Shown: positions 42,920-51,745 of the stretch, piece after piece
Layout of the letters: every line of letters starts with the position of its first letter
Position numbering within the stretch: position 1 is the stretch's first letter
Source: an uncultured Alistipes sp.
Lineage (GTDB): Bacteria; Bacteroidota; Bacteroidia; Bacteroidales; Rikenellaceae
Length of the DNA: 64,000 nucleotides
Direction of reading: 5' to 3'
NCBI GenBank assembly: GCA_944321965.1
Contig: CALUNH010000003.1
Location: 62,001 to 126,000, forward strand
Notes under the pieces: model-generated
What the model was told of the DNA's origin: nothing
The model's input: the letters and a program-made list of their open reading frames with translations, nothing else
Database searches by the model: none
Translations under genes and position numbers: made by a program

Positions 42920-43258
42920 ATGGCAGCGACGGTTCTTGAAAGTCTGAAAGGCGTGAACGCCTACCCGATACCGCTCCGAACCCTCACGGAGGTTATGGAA
43001 CGGCGCGGGCTGTCGGCGGAGGACACGGCAACGCAGGAGGTGCTGCGGGGTGCGGGTTACAACCTCGCCCTCGCAGATCTTCTCCTGTGGCTGTCACTCG
43101 CCCCTAACATCACACAGGGCGGACAGTCATTCAGTTTCACGGACGAACAGCGTCTCCAGTTTCGCAATCGCGCCAACCGGCTGTACGCGCAGTATGGAGA
43201 CGCGCAGGATGCGGAACAACATAAGCCCGTGTACGGCTATAAAGGGAGCAGGCTATGA
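42920..43258 (+). CDS. Head-tail connector-like protein (gp6 type)
   Basis: The 112-residue helical protein (RTLTEVMERRGLSAEDTATQ; NLALADLLLWLSLAPNITQG) lies right after the capsid gene, the usual place of the adaptor ring under the portal. It overlaps the next gene by 4 bases. Function is assigned by position. Confidence 0.65.
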   Translation: MAATVLESLKGVNAYPIPLRTLTEVMERRGLSAEDTATQEVLRGAGYNLALADLLLWLSLAPNITQGGQSFSFTDEQRLQFRNRANRLYAQYGDAQDAEQHKPVYGYKGSRL

Positions 43259-43575
43259 TTATTCAGAACGGGACAATCGAAGTCAAAACCAAAACAGGTG
43301 GAGGCATCAACCCTGAGACCGGCTACCCTGTAAAGGGCGAGGCGGCTTGGGGCGAGCCGATACCTTGCCAATGGATTCCAAATCGCAACGACATGCTCGG
43401 GCGGATCAACGGCGAACACTTCATCATCGCGCACTATGTGGTGCTGATTGAGGCACAGCCGTTCAACGCCGAACAGGTGCGGCTACGAACCCTTGACGGG
43501 CGCGACCTCGGGGAGTTCTCGCTCATGTACGCCGAGCCGCTGGATGCCGTATGCCAAATCAGGCTGACCATATAA
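43255..43575 (+). CDS. Head closure-like protein
   Basis: The 106-residue beta-rich protein (PIPCQWIPNRNDMLGRINGE; FIIAHYVVLIEAQPF; LRTLDGRDLGEFSLM) lies between the connector and the tail completion genes, where head-closure (stopper) proteins are found. Motif support is weak. After it, 43576-43687 contains only a TTTCTTTC/GAAAGAAA inverted repeat around 43610-43645. Confidence 0.6.
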   Translation: MIIQNGTIEVKTKTGGGINPETGYPVKGEAAWGEPIPCQWIPNRNDMLGRINGEHFIIAHYVVLIEAQPFNAEQVRLRTLDGRDLGEFSLMYAEPLDAVCQIRLTI

Positions 43576-43687
43576 AGCCGATTTCAGCCCGAATGGCGGC
43601 CTTTCTTTCGCGGCTCATAAAAACATACGCGAGCGGAAAGAAAACGCCGTACAGGGCGAATCAGTGACAAATAACATAGCAGAAACC

Positions 43688-44128
43688 ATGCCGATAAGAA
43701 TGACGACAACGGAAGCCGATATTGTTGGTTGCATCGAAAGACAGATTGAAAGGCAGCTCGCGGTCATCGAGCGAACCCTGAACTACATCGGTGAGCAGTG
43801 CGTGAATGCGGCGCGGGCCAGTGACGGCTACAAAGACCGGACTGGCAACCTGCGCAGCTCTACGGGCTACATTCTCGTATGTGACGGAAGGGTTGTACAG
43901 CAGTCGAAATTCGACCCCGTTTCGGGCGGCACGGAGGGCGGCAAGAGCGGTGCGGAATACGCCCAGAAGCTGGCCAAGAACTACCCAAACGGCTACGCCC
44001 TGATAGTTGTCGCTGGAATGAACTACGCGGCCTATGTGTCAGCCAAAGGACGAGACGTGTTGGACAGCGCGGAGCTGCTTGCGGAACGACTGGTACCTCA
44101 GATGCTGAAACAGCTCGGATTGAAATAG
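43688..44128 (+). CDS. HK97 gp10-like tail completion protein
   Basis: The 146-residue protein shows the gp10 pattern. A helical N-terminus (AVIERTLNYIGEQCVNAARA) is followed by KDRTGNLRSSTGYILVCDG and YALIVVAGMNYAAYVSAKGRDVLDSAE, typical of phage proteins that complete the tail-head junction. The ATG at 43688 is chosen; a GTG 24 bases upstream is possible. Confidence 0.8.
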   Translation: MPIRMTTTEADIVGCIERQIERQLAVIERTLNYIGEQCVNAARASDGYKDRTGNLRSSTGYILVCDGRVVQQSKFDPVSGGTEGGKSGAEYAQKLAKNYPNGYALIVVAGMNYAAYVSAKGRDVLDSAELLAERLVPQMLKQLGLK

Positions 44129-44135
44129 CAAGACT

Positions 44136-44591
44136 ATGGCAAAGACCTCAAGACAAGTGCAGGGCGACATCTACCGCCTGCTGCGGAGCAGCGACATGTT
44201 CCCGCAGCTATCGGGTGAAGTCTACCGGCAGGGAATGCGCCCCCGAGACAGCCGCTTGGAAGACGCTGTGGTGATTTTCACCACCGGGCTGGCCGACGGC
44301 GACATCGAGACGGGCGTGGTTACGGTAAACATATTCGTCCCCGACATCGACCCGTACCGCAACGGGGTGTTCGTGGAGGACGGTGTGCGTACCGAACAGG
44401 TCGAGCGCATGGCGCAGGACTGGGCCGACAGCCTGACCTGCGACAAGTCCTGCTACAAGTTCCGGCTGCAACAGACGATCTATACGGAGGAGGAAGCCGA
44501 CATCCGGCAGCATTTTGTGGTCGTGAAACTCGCATACGAATACTACGCTGACGGTGACGACGACGCTCCTTTGAGCACAAATGATTTATAA
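44136..44591 (+). CDS. Tail terminator-like protein
   Basis: The 151-residue protein (GDIYRLLRSSDMFPQLSGEVYRQG; GVVTVNIFVPDIDPYRNG; IRQHFVVVKLAYEYYA) has the size, beta-rich pattern and position, just before the tail tube gene, of a tail terminator or minor tail protein. The assignment rests on context. Confidence 0.65.
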   Translation: MAKTSRQVQGDIYRLLRSSDMFPQLSGEVYRQGMRPRDSRLEDAVVIFTTGLADGDIETGVVTVNIFVPDIDPYRNGVFVEDGVRTEQVERMAQDWADSLTCDKSCYKFRLQQTIYTEEEADIRQHFVVVKLAYEYYADGDDDAPLSTNDL

Positions 44592-44612
44592 CAATTTAAC
44601 ACATCACAAGTT

Positions 44613-45065
44613 ATGGCAATTTTATCATGGGGCAAGTGCAAAATTGAGACTACGCCGTCCACGGACGGTGCTCCCGGAGCCGAGGCCGTTTGGACGGCTC
44701 TGGACACGCCCAAGAAGGACACCACGAAGCTAACCCCGACCACCGGGGAAGAAGTACTCGCACAGGAGGAGGGAGGAGAGGTTGTCGATGCCCGATACGG
44801 GAAAACAACCTACCAGTTGGAGTTCGACCTCTTCGTAAAGAAGGGCAAGGAACGTCCTTTCGAGGACATCGACGGCCTCATCACGGGCGAGCACGCATTT
44901 CGCATCACTCCGGAGGATGACACCTGCGAGGGTATTCAGATCGACCGCAGCGTTGTACGCTGTGAGGAGAACTACACAACGGCTGACGGCAAGATGCTGC
45001 ACTATGTGGCGAAGTGTCTGAAGCCGAAGACCGGCAACACCGTGAAGCCCTACACGAAAGAGTAG
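44613..45065 (+). CDS. Major tail tube protein (putative)
   Basis: The 150-residue beta-rich protein (MAILSWGKCKIETTPSTDGAPG; TTKLTPTTGEEVLAQEEGGEVV; TTYQLEFDLFVKKGK) fits tail tube subunits, with an acidic loop and a C-terminal strand pair. It precedes the tail chaperone and tape measure genes in the standard siphovirus order. A tRNA gene separates it from the chaperone. Confidence 0.7.
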   Translation: MAILSWGKCKIETTPSTDGAPGAEAVWTALDTPKKDTTKLTPTTGEEVLAQEEGGEVVDARYGKTTYQLEFDLFVKKGKERPFEDIDGLITGEHAFRITPEDDTCEGIQIDRSVVRCEENYTTADGKMLHYVAKCLKPKTGNTVKPYTKE

Positions 45066-45170
45066 GAAAACATCTATCCCCATTTTGTTGTGCGCCCGCT
45101 GACGGTCGGGCGTTACCGTCTGACGTGTGGAATGAGACACCCTTTTCAGTTGGCAGGTAAAACTGACACA

Positions 45171-45245
45171 TGCGAGGTAGAGCAGCGGAAGCTCGTCAGG
45201 CTCATATCCTGAAGGTCGGGGGTTCGAATCCCTCCCTCGCATCCA
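45171..45245 (+). tRNA. tRNA with CAT anticodon (Met, or Ile2 if modified)
   Basis: The 75-base sequence folds perfectly: 7-bp acceptor stem TGCGAGG/CCTCGCA, D stem GAGC/GCTC, anticodon stem TCAGG/CCTGA with loop CTCATAT, 5-base variable loop, T stem with TTCGAAT loop, discriminator T and encoded CCA. The anticodon stem lacks the three G-C pairs of initiators, so it is an elongator tRNA-Met or a lysidine-modified tRNA-Ile. It sits alone between two tail genes of the prophage. Confidence 0.93.
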
Positions 45246-45267
45246 GTTTTTACAAACGCATACAATT

Positions 45268-45813
45268 ATGGCAACAGTGGAACAGAAAGTCGCCAAGGAA
45301 GTGCTTCAGCAGCCCGAGGACATCCGGATCGGCAACAAGACATACAAGTTTTACCCTCCGAGCACGGCGACGCTCATCCTCGCATCGGAAGCCATCTCGG
45401 AGCTTCCGCATGTGAAGCTCGACGATGGAAGACTGGCGGAGGAGAGCCTACATGTGGCGAAGGACTGCCGCAAGATAGGCGAAATCATTGCCATAATGCT
45501 CCTTGGCGCACGACACCTCACAGAGAAGATCAAAGCCCCACAAACGCAGGAAAAACGCCTGTTTGGGGGACTTCTACGCTTCAGACGGACAACCATCAGA
45601 GAACAGATCATCGACCGCAAGGCGGAACTCGCCCGACAGCTCCTCGAAGATCTCACTCCCCATGAGTTAAACACGCTGGCGAGCAGCCTGCTGATGAGGA
45701 TGCAACTGGCGGATTTTTTCGGGCTTACCACTTTCCTAACAGAGATAAACCTGCTGCGGACGACGAGGGAGGTGGTAACGACAGTATCTGGGCAGTCGTC
45801 GCAGGAACAGTGA
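45268..45813 (+). CDS. Tail assembly chaperone, short form
   Basis: The 181-residue protein (IRIGNKTYKFYPPSTATLIL; DCRKIGEIIAIMLLGARHL; LLEDLTPHELNTLASSLLMRM) fits the lambda gpG-like tail chaperone that lies between tail tube and tape measure genes. A T_TTT_TTC heptamer in frame at codons 149-151 allows part of the ribosomes to switch to the -1 frame and make a longer form. The chaperone coats the tape measure before tube assembly. Confidence 0.8.
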   Translation: MATVEQKVAKEVLQQPEDIRIGNKTYKFYPPSTATLILASEAISELPHVKLDDGRLAEESLHVAKDCRKIGEIIAIMLLGARHLTEKIKAPQTQEKRLFGGLLRFRRTTIREQIIDRKAELARQLLEDLTPHELNTLASSLLMRMQLADFFGLTTFLTEINLLRTTREVVTTVSGQSSQEQ

Positions 45814-46010
45814 AGGCATACAACCTGCCCATAGACTATGTCCTGTACGACATGAGCTATGTGAACATGATAATGTACGGGGCAGTGCTCCCGAGTTACC
45901 GAAGCCGCAAGGACGGCGACAAGGTAAGCAACACAGGGCAAGACATCATCCGGGCGGACGACCCGGCAAACCGCGACAGGGTACGCAGATTTTTGGATAG
46001 CATAGATTAG
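45666..46010 (+). CDS. Tail chaperone extension in the -1 frame (gpGT-like)
   Basis: The -1 frame is open from 45666 to the stop at 46008-46010. After a slip at 45720 it adds about 96 residues. Protein-like sequence begins upstream of the only start candidate (GTG at 45810): SIWAVVAGTVKAYNLPIDYVL reads across it. The end (YGAVLPSYRSRKDGDKV) is like the T half of frameshifted chaperones in related phages. A separate 66-residue protein from GTG 45810 is the alternative. Confidence 0.75.
   Translation, partial: VKHAGEQPADEDATGGFFRAYHFPNRDKPAADDEGGGNDSIWAVVAGTVKAYNLPIDYVLYDMSYVNMIMYGAVLPSYRSRKDGDKVSNTGQDIIRADDPANRDRVRRFLDSID
45714..45720 (+). promoter_or_regulatory. -1 ribosomal frameshift site T_TTT_TTC
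   Basis: In the chaperone frame the codons read GAT TTT TTC, so T TTT TTC has the exact X_XXY_YYZ phasing of a slippery heptamer. Both tRNAs can re-pair after a one-base backward slip. GGGCTTACC follows. I did not identify a clear stimulatory hairpin. Confidence 0.75.
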
Positions 46011-46024
46011 ACATTTCGGCAACT

Positions 46025-49000
46025 ATGAACACGGACAACGGGAAACTCAATTTCGCCACAGGGATAGACAACTCGTCCCTGCAGAGCGACGCAGCGCAAG
46101 CCCGACGCATCCTGCGCGACATCGGCAAGGAGGCCGAGCAGGAAGGCAACAGGATGGACGCCGCGTTCCGCCGTGTCGGCAAGACCATAGTAGGCGTATT
46201 CACAGTGCAGCAGGCCGCGCAGTTCGCCCGGCAGATAGTCAACGTCCGGGGCGAGATAGAGAGCCTTGAAAAGTCGTTCGAAATCCTTGCTGGCAAGGAG
46301 TATGGTCGCAGACTATTCAACGACATCAAGGATTTCGCCGTGAAGACCCCGATGCAGATGAACGACCTCGCCAAAGGCGCACAAATGCTGCTGTCATTCA
46401 ACATCGCAGCCGAGGAGGTAATGCCCACGCTTCGAGCGCTGGGCGATATTTCTATGGGCGATGCACAGCGGTTCAACTCTCTCACACTTGCCTTCGCCCA
46501 GATGTCTTCGACGGGTAAGCTCATGGGGCAAGACCTGTTACAGATGATTAACGCCGGGTTCAACCCCCTGTCAGTCATCAGCGAGCAGACAGGCAAGTCC
46601 ATTGGTACACTCAAGGAGGAAATGGCCGCAGGAGCTATTTCCGCCGATATGATAAAGAAGGCGTTCATGGACGCTACGGCCGAGGGAGGCAAGTTCCACG
46701 GGATGCTTGAAACTCAGAGCAAAGGCATACAGGGCTCTATATCTAACCTCGAAGGTGCCGTACAGGACATGTTCAACAAAATCGGCGAGCAGTCGCAGGG
46801 GGTCATCACCGGGTCGATACAGGCCGCGACGGAACTCGTGCAGAACTACGAAGAGGTCGGCAGGGTCATCGTCGAGCTCATAGCCACGGTCGGGGTGTAC
46901 AAGGCGGCACTTATCGCACTGAACGCCATAAAGAGCGTGTCGGCTTCGCTGACAGCAGGCTGGACGGCGGCGGAACTTGTCCATTACAACGCCCTTGTGC
47001 TGGTCGAGAAGGCGCAGAAGATACTCAACGCCACGATACTGAAAAATCCCTACGTTCTCGCAGCGGCAGCCGTGGCGGGGCTCGCATACGGGCTATACAA
47101 ACTCATTACCTATCAGACGGACGCAGAGAAGGCACAGGCGAAGCTCAACGAGACCACCAACCAGTTCAACAAAGACGTGGCCTCGGAACAGGTGCAGATT
47201 GACAGTCTGTTCGCCAAATTGAAAGCCGCAAAGGAGGGTTCAGACGCATATCAGACCGCGAAGCAGGCTATCATCAATCAGTACGGTAAATACCTCGACG
47301 GCCTTAGTGCTGAGATACGGTCGCTGAAGGATGTCGAGGGCGCGTACAAGGCGGTTAAGACGGCCGCAGTTGACGCGGCCAAAGCTCGTGCCATGGAGGC
47401 GGCGACAAGGGATGCTGCGGACACTTATGCAACCAAGGAGGCGGAAGCTCGAGACGATATCTACAAGGCATTACAGAAGAAGTATGGCGACCGTAAGGAT
47501 GATAGCGGTATGCTCCTCACGGAGAAGTACTACGCGCAACTCATGGGCGCATTGGACGGGCAAACGCAGATAAATCCCGAATTCCTCAAGCAGTTCGACA
47601 AGACGCACTACTACTCCTATGGGGGCGTGTACGGCACGGCCATGTCAGGATCGTACACCACCAATCCCATCGCCGAGGCTTTCGAGCGGATACGGCGGGC
47701 ACGCAGCATCTACGACACCACTATGCAGGAGGCGGAGCGACGCTTCGGTACAACCCCTAAGACTACCACGGAAGGCGGCGAGGATGCCGGAGGCAAGGCG
47801 GAAGTCGTCAAGAACAAGAAGTATTGGGAGGATTATAAGAAGGAACAGCAGGGGCTGCTGGATGCCATGACGGCGGCGGAGCTTCAGACCGAGGAGGCGG
47901 CCAAGATACGCCGGAACATCGCCGACGCGCAGGCGCAGATCGACGCATACAGTGTGTCCAAGACCTCGAAGTCTGCCGAACAGGAGCAGAAACAAGAGAA
48001 CCAGCTCGCCGTACAAACCGCCGCGCGGTCGCAGAAGATACAGGAGTATGCCGACACCGTAGCCCGGGAGGCAAGGCAGGCAGAACTCGACATACGCCAG
48101 GCCCATATCGACGGCATGGCGGAGGGCGTAGACAAGGAACTCGCCCAGAACAACCTGAACTACGACCGTCTTATAGAGGCCAACAGACGGCGACAGGAAG
48201 AAATGGTAGAAAAACTGCGTGACATGAAGGAACTGGAATGGCAGAACGCCAATCCAAACTTCAAAGAGACGGGGCAGACATTCGACCGATCGACAGTCAC
48301 GGCGGCAGACCTCTCGCAGCAGCAGAAGGACATCATCGCCGAGTATGCCCGCATCGCCGAGGAGATACGTCAAAAGGCGAACAAGGAGAGTCTCGACACC
48401 ATGTTGGGGGACGTGTTGACCTATGAACAAGCCCGCCTCCGGATAACGGAGGAGTACGATCGCAAACGAAACGGCCTCTATGAAAAGGACACCGACGGCA
48501 ACATCGTCACCGACAGCAACGGCAACAAGGTGCTTCGCAAAGGTGTCACACAGGGCAATCTCGATGAGCTGGAGCGGCAGGAGGAGCAGGCCCTTAACGC
48601 CGTGGACGAGCAGTTCGCACAGCGAGAGGCGACCTATCAGGCGTGGTGCGAGGAGGTGGCCAACCTTACGCTCGAACAGTTGCGGAAGGTGCTGGCACAG
48701 GCAGAGGGAGAACTTGAACAACTCGAAAAGTCGGGGACGGGAGACAGTCAACAAATAGCTGTTGCCCGTGCCAAAGTATCTTCTATGCGGCAAAAAGTAG
48801 AAAAAGAAGCCGCCAAGGATGCAACATCCCCGGGCAAACGGGCCATCAAGGAGTGGGAAGACCTATACAAAGTGCTCAACGAATGCAATAAGTCGTTCGA
48901 GGAAATAGGCGACACGGTAGGCGGCGTAGCCGGGGAAATAATATCAGCAGCAGGAGGCATAATGACCTCCACACTGTCTATGATAAACGGCATCGTGCAA

Positions 49001-50269
49001 CTCGTGAACATGTCCGCAACGGGGATGCAGGTGACATCCACAGCCGCCGCAAAGGCTATATCCACCGTTGAAAAGGCATCTGTCATATTAACGGTCATAT
49101 CGGCGGCCTTACAAGTTGCTACGGCTATCGCCAACCTATTCAACAATGATGACGACAAGCAGAAGGAAATCGAGCACCTTCAGGAACGCATCGACCAATT
49201 ACAATGGGAACTGAACAATCAGGATATCGTGCGACTTCAGGAAAACGAAGTCAAAGCTATGGACTTGTTGCACAATACCGTTAGGGAGACCCGCAATGAG
49301 ATGCTCCGGCTGAAGCTCGCCGCAAACGACGTACAGGGCGCATTCCGCACGATGTTCTCATCCGTAGGCGGTAACAGCGAATTACTGGCAAAGTCGGCTG
49401 ACAAGATAGCCAAGGCATACGCCAACATGGGATACACAGCGGACAAAGCTCTCGGTGGGGCGAAGTACGAGGAGGCCAACAATCAGTTGAAGAACATTGC
49501 CCAGCAGCAACTGCTTATACAGGACCAGATAAACGCCGAGGATAGCAAGAAGAAGACCGACCACGGTAAGATTGCCGATTGGGAGCGACAGATCGAGGAA
49601 CTCGGACAGCAGGCGCTGGCTATCATCAACGAGATGGTGGAGGACATCATCGGCGGCACAAGCACGGATATCGCCAACGACCTTGCGGAAGCGTTCTTCG
49701 ACGCTTTCGAAGCCGGAGAGGATGCCGCCGAGGCGTGGGGTGACAAGGTGAACGACATCGTCGCCGACGTTATCAAGCGGATGCTCATACAGAAAGCCCT
49801 CGAAGAGCCGCTCGGGAAAGTGTTCGACAAGTACAAAGACAAGTGGTTCAAGGACGGACAGTTCGTGGGACTGGATGCCGTTATCGACTCCATGGATGAC
49901 TTCGCCGCTGACCTAAACGCTACGAGGGACAACTTCGAGGCCGTGTTTAACCAACTTCCGGATAGCCTCAAAGAGCTGTTCCGGTCTGAGGCGGAGCGTG
50001 AAGCATCCCAGGAAGGCATCGCCACAGCCTCGCAGGAGAGCGTGGACGAACTGAACGGTCGCATGACAGCCGTGCAGGGACACACCTACTCCATCAACGA
50101 GAATACAAAGATGATCGTTGCGCACTCGGCGGCTATATTGGAGAGCGTGCTGAACATCGAGACACACACGGAATCCATCTCGCGGCGCATGGAGCGAGTG
50201 GAGAACAGTCTCTCGGACGTGCGGAGCACCGTGAATGACATGGCGATAAAGGGCATCAAGGTGAAATGA
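46025..50269 (+). CDS. Tape measure protein
   Basis: At 1414 residues it is the longest gene. The N-terminal ~250 residues match the tape measure domain (FEILAGKEYGRRLFNDIKDF; TLRALGDISMGDAQRFNSLTLA; KLMGQDLLQMINAGFNPLSVI; GAVQDMFNKIGEQ). Hydrophobic segments follow at ~275-350 and ~960-1040, with long Ala/Glu/Gln coiled coils between. Its length sets tail length, and at 1.5 angstrom per residue the tail would be near 210 nm. The C-terminus overlaps the next gene by 4 bases. Confidence 0.95.
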   Translation: MNTDNGKLNFATGIDNSSLQSDAAQARRILRDIGKEAEQEGNRMDAAFRRVGKTIVGVFTVQQAAQFARQIVNVRGEIESLEKSFEILAGKEYGRRLFNDIKDFAVKTPMQMNDLAKGAQMLLSFNIAAEEVMPTLRALGDISMGDAQRFNSLTLAFAQMSSTGKLMGQDLLQMINAGFNPLSVISEQTGKSIGTLKEEMAAGAISADMIKKAFMDATAEGGKFHGMLETQSKGIQGSISNLEGAVQDMFNKIGEQSQGVITGSIQAATELVQNYEEVGRVIVELIATVGVYKAALIALNAIKSVSASLTAGWTAAELVHYNALVLVEKAQKILNATILKNPYVLAAAAVAGLAYGLYKLITYQTDAEKAQAKLNETTNQFNKDVASEQVQIDSLFAKLKAAKEGSDAYQTAKQAIINQYGKYLDGLSAEIRSLKDVEGAYKAVKTAAVDAAKARAMEAATRDAADTYATKEAEARDDIYKALQKKYGDRKDDSGMLLTEKYYAQLMGALDGQTQINPEFLKQFDKTHYYSYGGVYGTAMSGSYTTNPIAEAFERIRRARSIYDTTMQEAERRFGTTPKTTTEGGEDAGGKAEVVKNKKYWEDYKKEQQGLLDAMTAAELQTEEAAKIRRNIADAQAQIDAYSVSKTSKSAEQEQKQENQLAVQTAARSQKIQEYADTVAREARQAELDIRQAHIDGMAEGVDKELAQNNLNYDRLIEANRRRQEEMVEKLRDMKELEWQNANPNFKETGQTFDRSTVTAADLSQQQKDIIAEYARIAEEIRQKANKESLDTMLGDVLTYEQARLRITEEYDRKRNGLYEKDTDGNIVTDSNGNKVLRKGVTQGNLDELERQEEQALNAVDEQFAQREATYQAWCEEVANLTLEQLRKVLAQAEGELEQLEKSGTGDSQQIAVARAKVSSMRQKVEKEAAKDATSPGKRAIKEWEDLYKVLNECNKSFEEIGDTVGGVAGEIISAAGGIMTSTLSMINGIVQLVNMSATGMQVTSTAAAKAISTVEKASVILTVISAALQVATAIANLFNNDDDKQKEIEHLQERIDQLQWELNNQDIVRLQENEVKAMDLLHNTVRETRNEMLRLKLAANDVQGAFRTMFSSVGGNSELLAKSADKIAKAYANMGYTADKALGGAKYEEANNQLKNIAQQQLLIQDQINAEDSKKKTDHGKIADWERQIEELGQQALAIINEMVEDIIGGTSTDIANDLAEAFFDAFEAGEDAAEAWGDKVNDIVADVIKRMLIQKALEEPLGKVFDKYKDKWFKDGQFVGLDAVIDSMDDFAADLNATRDNFEAVFNQLPDSLKELFRSEAEREASQEGIATASQESVDELNGRMTAVQGHTYSINENTKMIVAHSAAILESVLNIETHTESISRRMERVENSLSDVRSTVNDMAIKGIKVK

Positions 50270-50718
50270 AAATGACGACGGCAATGAATACAATTGATAC
50301 GGTCATACGACAGATATACGCGCAGGCGCGGCTGCTGGGCTGCTGCGACCTGTTCCGGGGCACGGAAGACCTTCAGGGCATCATCCGGCTCTTCACGAGC
50401 CCGCAGGGTGTGGAGTTCTGCATCAAGCACCACTTCCCGAACCTCGCCACGCTCCGCCTGTTCAAGACGCAGGGCGTGGAGCAGTACGGGATATACATCG
50501 ACGCGGGGACTGTTACCATCACGAACCCCGGGCGCGTGATACTCATCGGCCGCACGACGGCAACGGTAAACTGCTCGACGATGGAGCGGCACGAGGTCAT
50601 CCTCCTGCACGGGGCGAAGGCCGCCATCAACGCCTCGAAATGGGCCGTGGTGTTCGTCACGGCAGAACAGGGGTGCAGCGTCATCCGGAGCACGAGTGAA
50701 AATGCACTGATACTATGA
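50266..50718 (+). CDS. Tail-associated protein, function unknown
   Basis: The 150-residue protein (QIYAQARLLGCCDLFRGTEDL; FTSPQGVEFCIKHHFPNLATL; GVEQYGIYIDAGTVTITNPGRVILIG) ends in a beta-rich part. It lies between tape measure and distal tail genes in a coupled set (overlaps of 4 bases on both sides). I do not recognise a named family. A tail tip role is inferred from position. Confidence 0.65.
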   Translation: MKMTTAMNTIDTVIRQIYAQARLLGCCDLFRGTEDLQGIIRLFTSPQGVEFCIKHHFPNLATLRLFKTQGVEQYGIYIDAGTVTITNPGRVILIGRTTATVNCSTMERHEVILLHGAKAAINASKWAVVFVTAEQGCSVIRSTSENALIL

Positions 50719-51710
50719 AGACGGGAAGCCTATATGTGGACGGATTCGACGTGTACGGGCAGTTCGGCCTGTACGTTGTGGCGGGCGGCTGGAACGAACT
50801 GGTCGCCATGCCACCGTTGAAGACCGTCAAGGCAAACGACTGGCAGGAGGAGGACGGCATCGAGGCCGACCTGTCAGCCCCCGTGCTCAACACCCGGGAG
50901 GTGTCCGTGAAGTTCGCCGTAGCGGACGAATTCGCGGGTCTGCCGGACTTCCTCGACTACCTCTCCGACGGAGCGTACCACACATTCTCCTGCGATGAGA
51001 TAGGCCGATCGTACCGGTTGCGCCTCACCCAGCAACCAAATATGAAGGCGGCGCGAATTCTCGGGCAAGCGACGCTAAAGTTCGCCGACGATTTCCCGCT
51101 CGACGGCTACACATACCTAGCCCCCGAGAGTGACATGGCCTACGACGACGGCTACACTCTCGACGGGATTCCACTTACGAGTTACGGAGGACGTGTGCTC
51201 AAAGGGACATTCGACGAAGTTGTCAAGTCAGCCGCCGTAAAGCTCAACCTCTTGCGCAATATTAGCATACTGCCGGGGGCGAACTATGACGGAGATGGGA
51301 GCGTGACCTACAAGAGCAAAGACGTCAAGCTGCAATGTCTCATGCGAGCGGAGAGCCTCGACGGCCTATGGCGCAACTACGACGCGCTGCTCTACGACCT
51401 CATACGCCCGGGCGAGCGGTTGTTGGGCGTAGAAGATCTCAAGCAGGAGTTTCCGTTCTACTACAAAAGCTGTCAAGTAACAAAGTTCGAGCCAACGGGA
51501 AGGATATGGCTGCAATTCTCGCTGACTGTGACCTTTACGCACGACTTGCGAATCGGCGAGGAGAATATCCTGCTTGCCTCGGAAGATGGCCTATTGATTT
51601 TCACACAGGACAACACCAATGCTGTAGATATGCGTGAAGACATAGCACAGTTACAGTCCGATTCATGTGTCACTTCACAGCCGTCAGAATCTGGGTATTA
51701 CGCAGAATGA
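50715..51710 (+). CDS. Distal tail protein-like
   Basis: The 331-residue protein (LYVDGFDVYGQFGLYVVAGG; DLSAPVLNTREVSVKFAVAD; FLDYLSDGAYHTFSCDEIG) is beta-rich and follows the tape measure region, the place of the distal tail (Dit) hub that joins the tube to the tip. The later part (YYKSCQVTKFEPTGRIWLQFSLTVTFTH in pieces) repeats a similar strand pattern, as in two-domain Dit proteins. Confidence 0.7.
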   Translation: MKTGSLYVDGFDVYGQFGLYVVAGGWNELVAMPPLKTVKANDWQEEDGIEADLSAPVLNTREVSVKFAVADEFAGLPDFLDYLSDGAYHTFSCDEIGRSYRLRLTQQPNMKAARILGQATLKFADDFPLDGYTYLAPESDMAYDDGYTLDGIPLTSYGGRVLKGTFDEVVKSAAVKLNLLRNISILPGANYDGDGSVTYKSKDVKLQCLMRAESLDGLWRNYDALLYDLIRPGERLLGVEDLKQEFPFYYKSCQVTKFEPTGRIWLQFSLTVTFTHDLRIGEENILLASEDGLLIFTQDNTNAVDMREDIAQLQSDSCVTSQPSESGYYAE

Positions 51711-51745
51711 AGGCTTTGGAATTGACAAATATATGACGAAAGGAT

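Noticed and set aside
45170-45415. Open frame starting inside the tRNA
   Set aside because: It runs through the tRNA and then the chaperone gene in the wrong frame.
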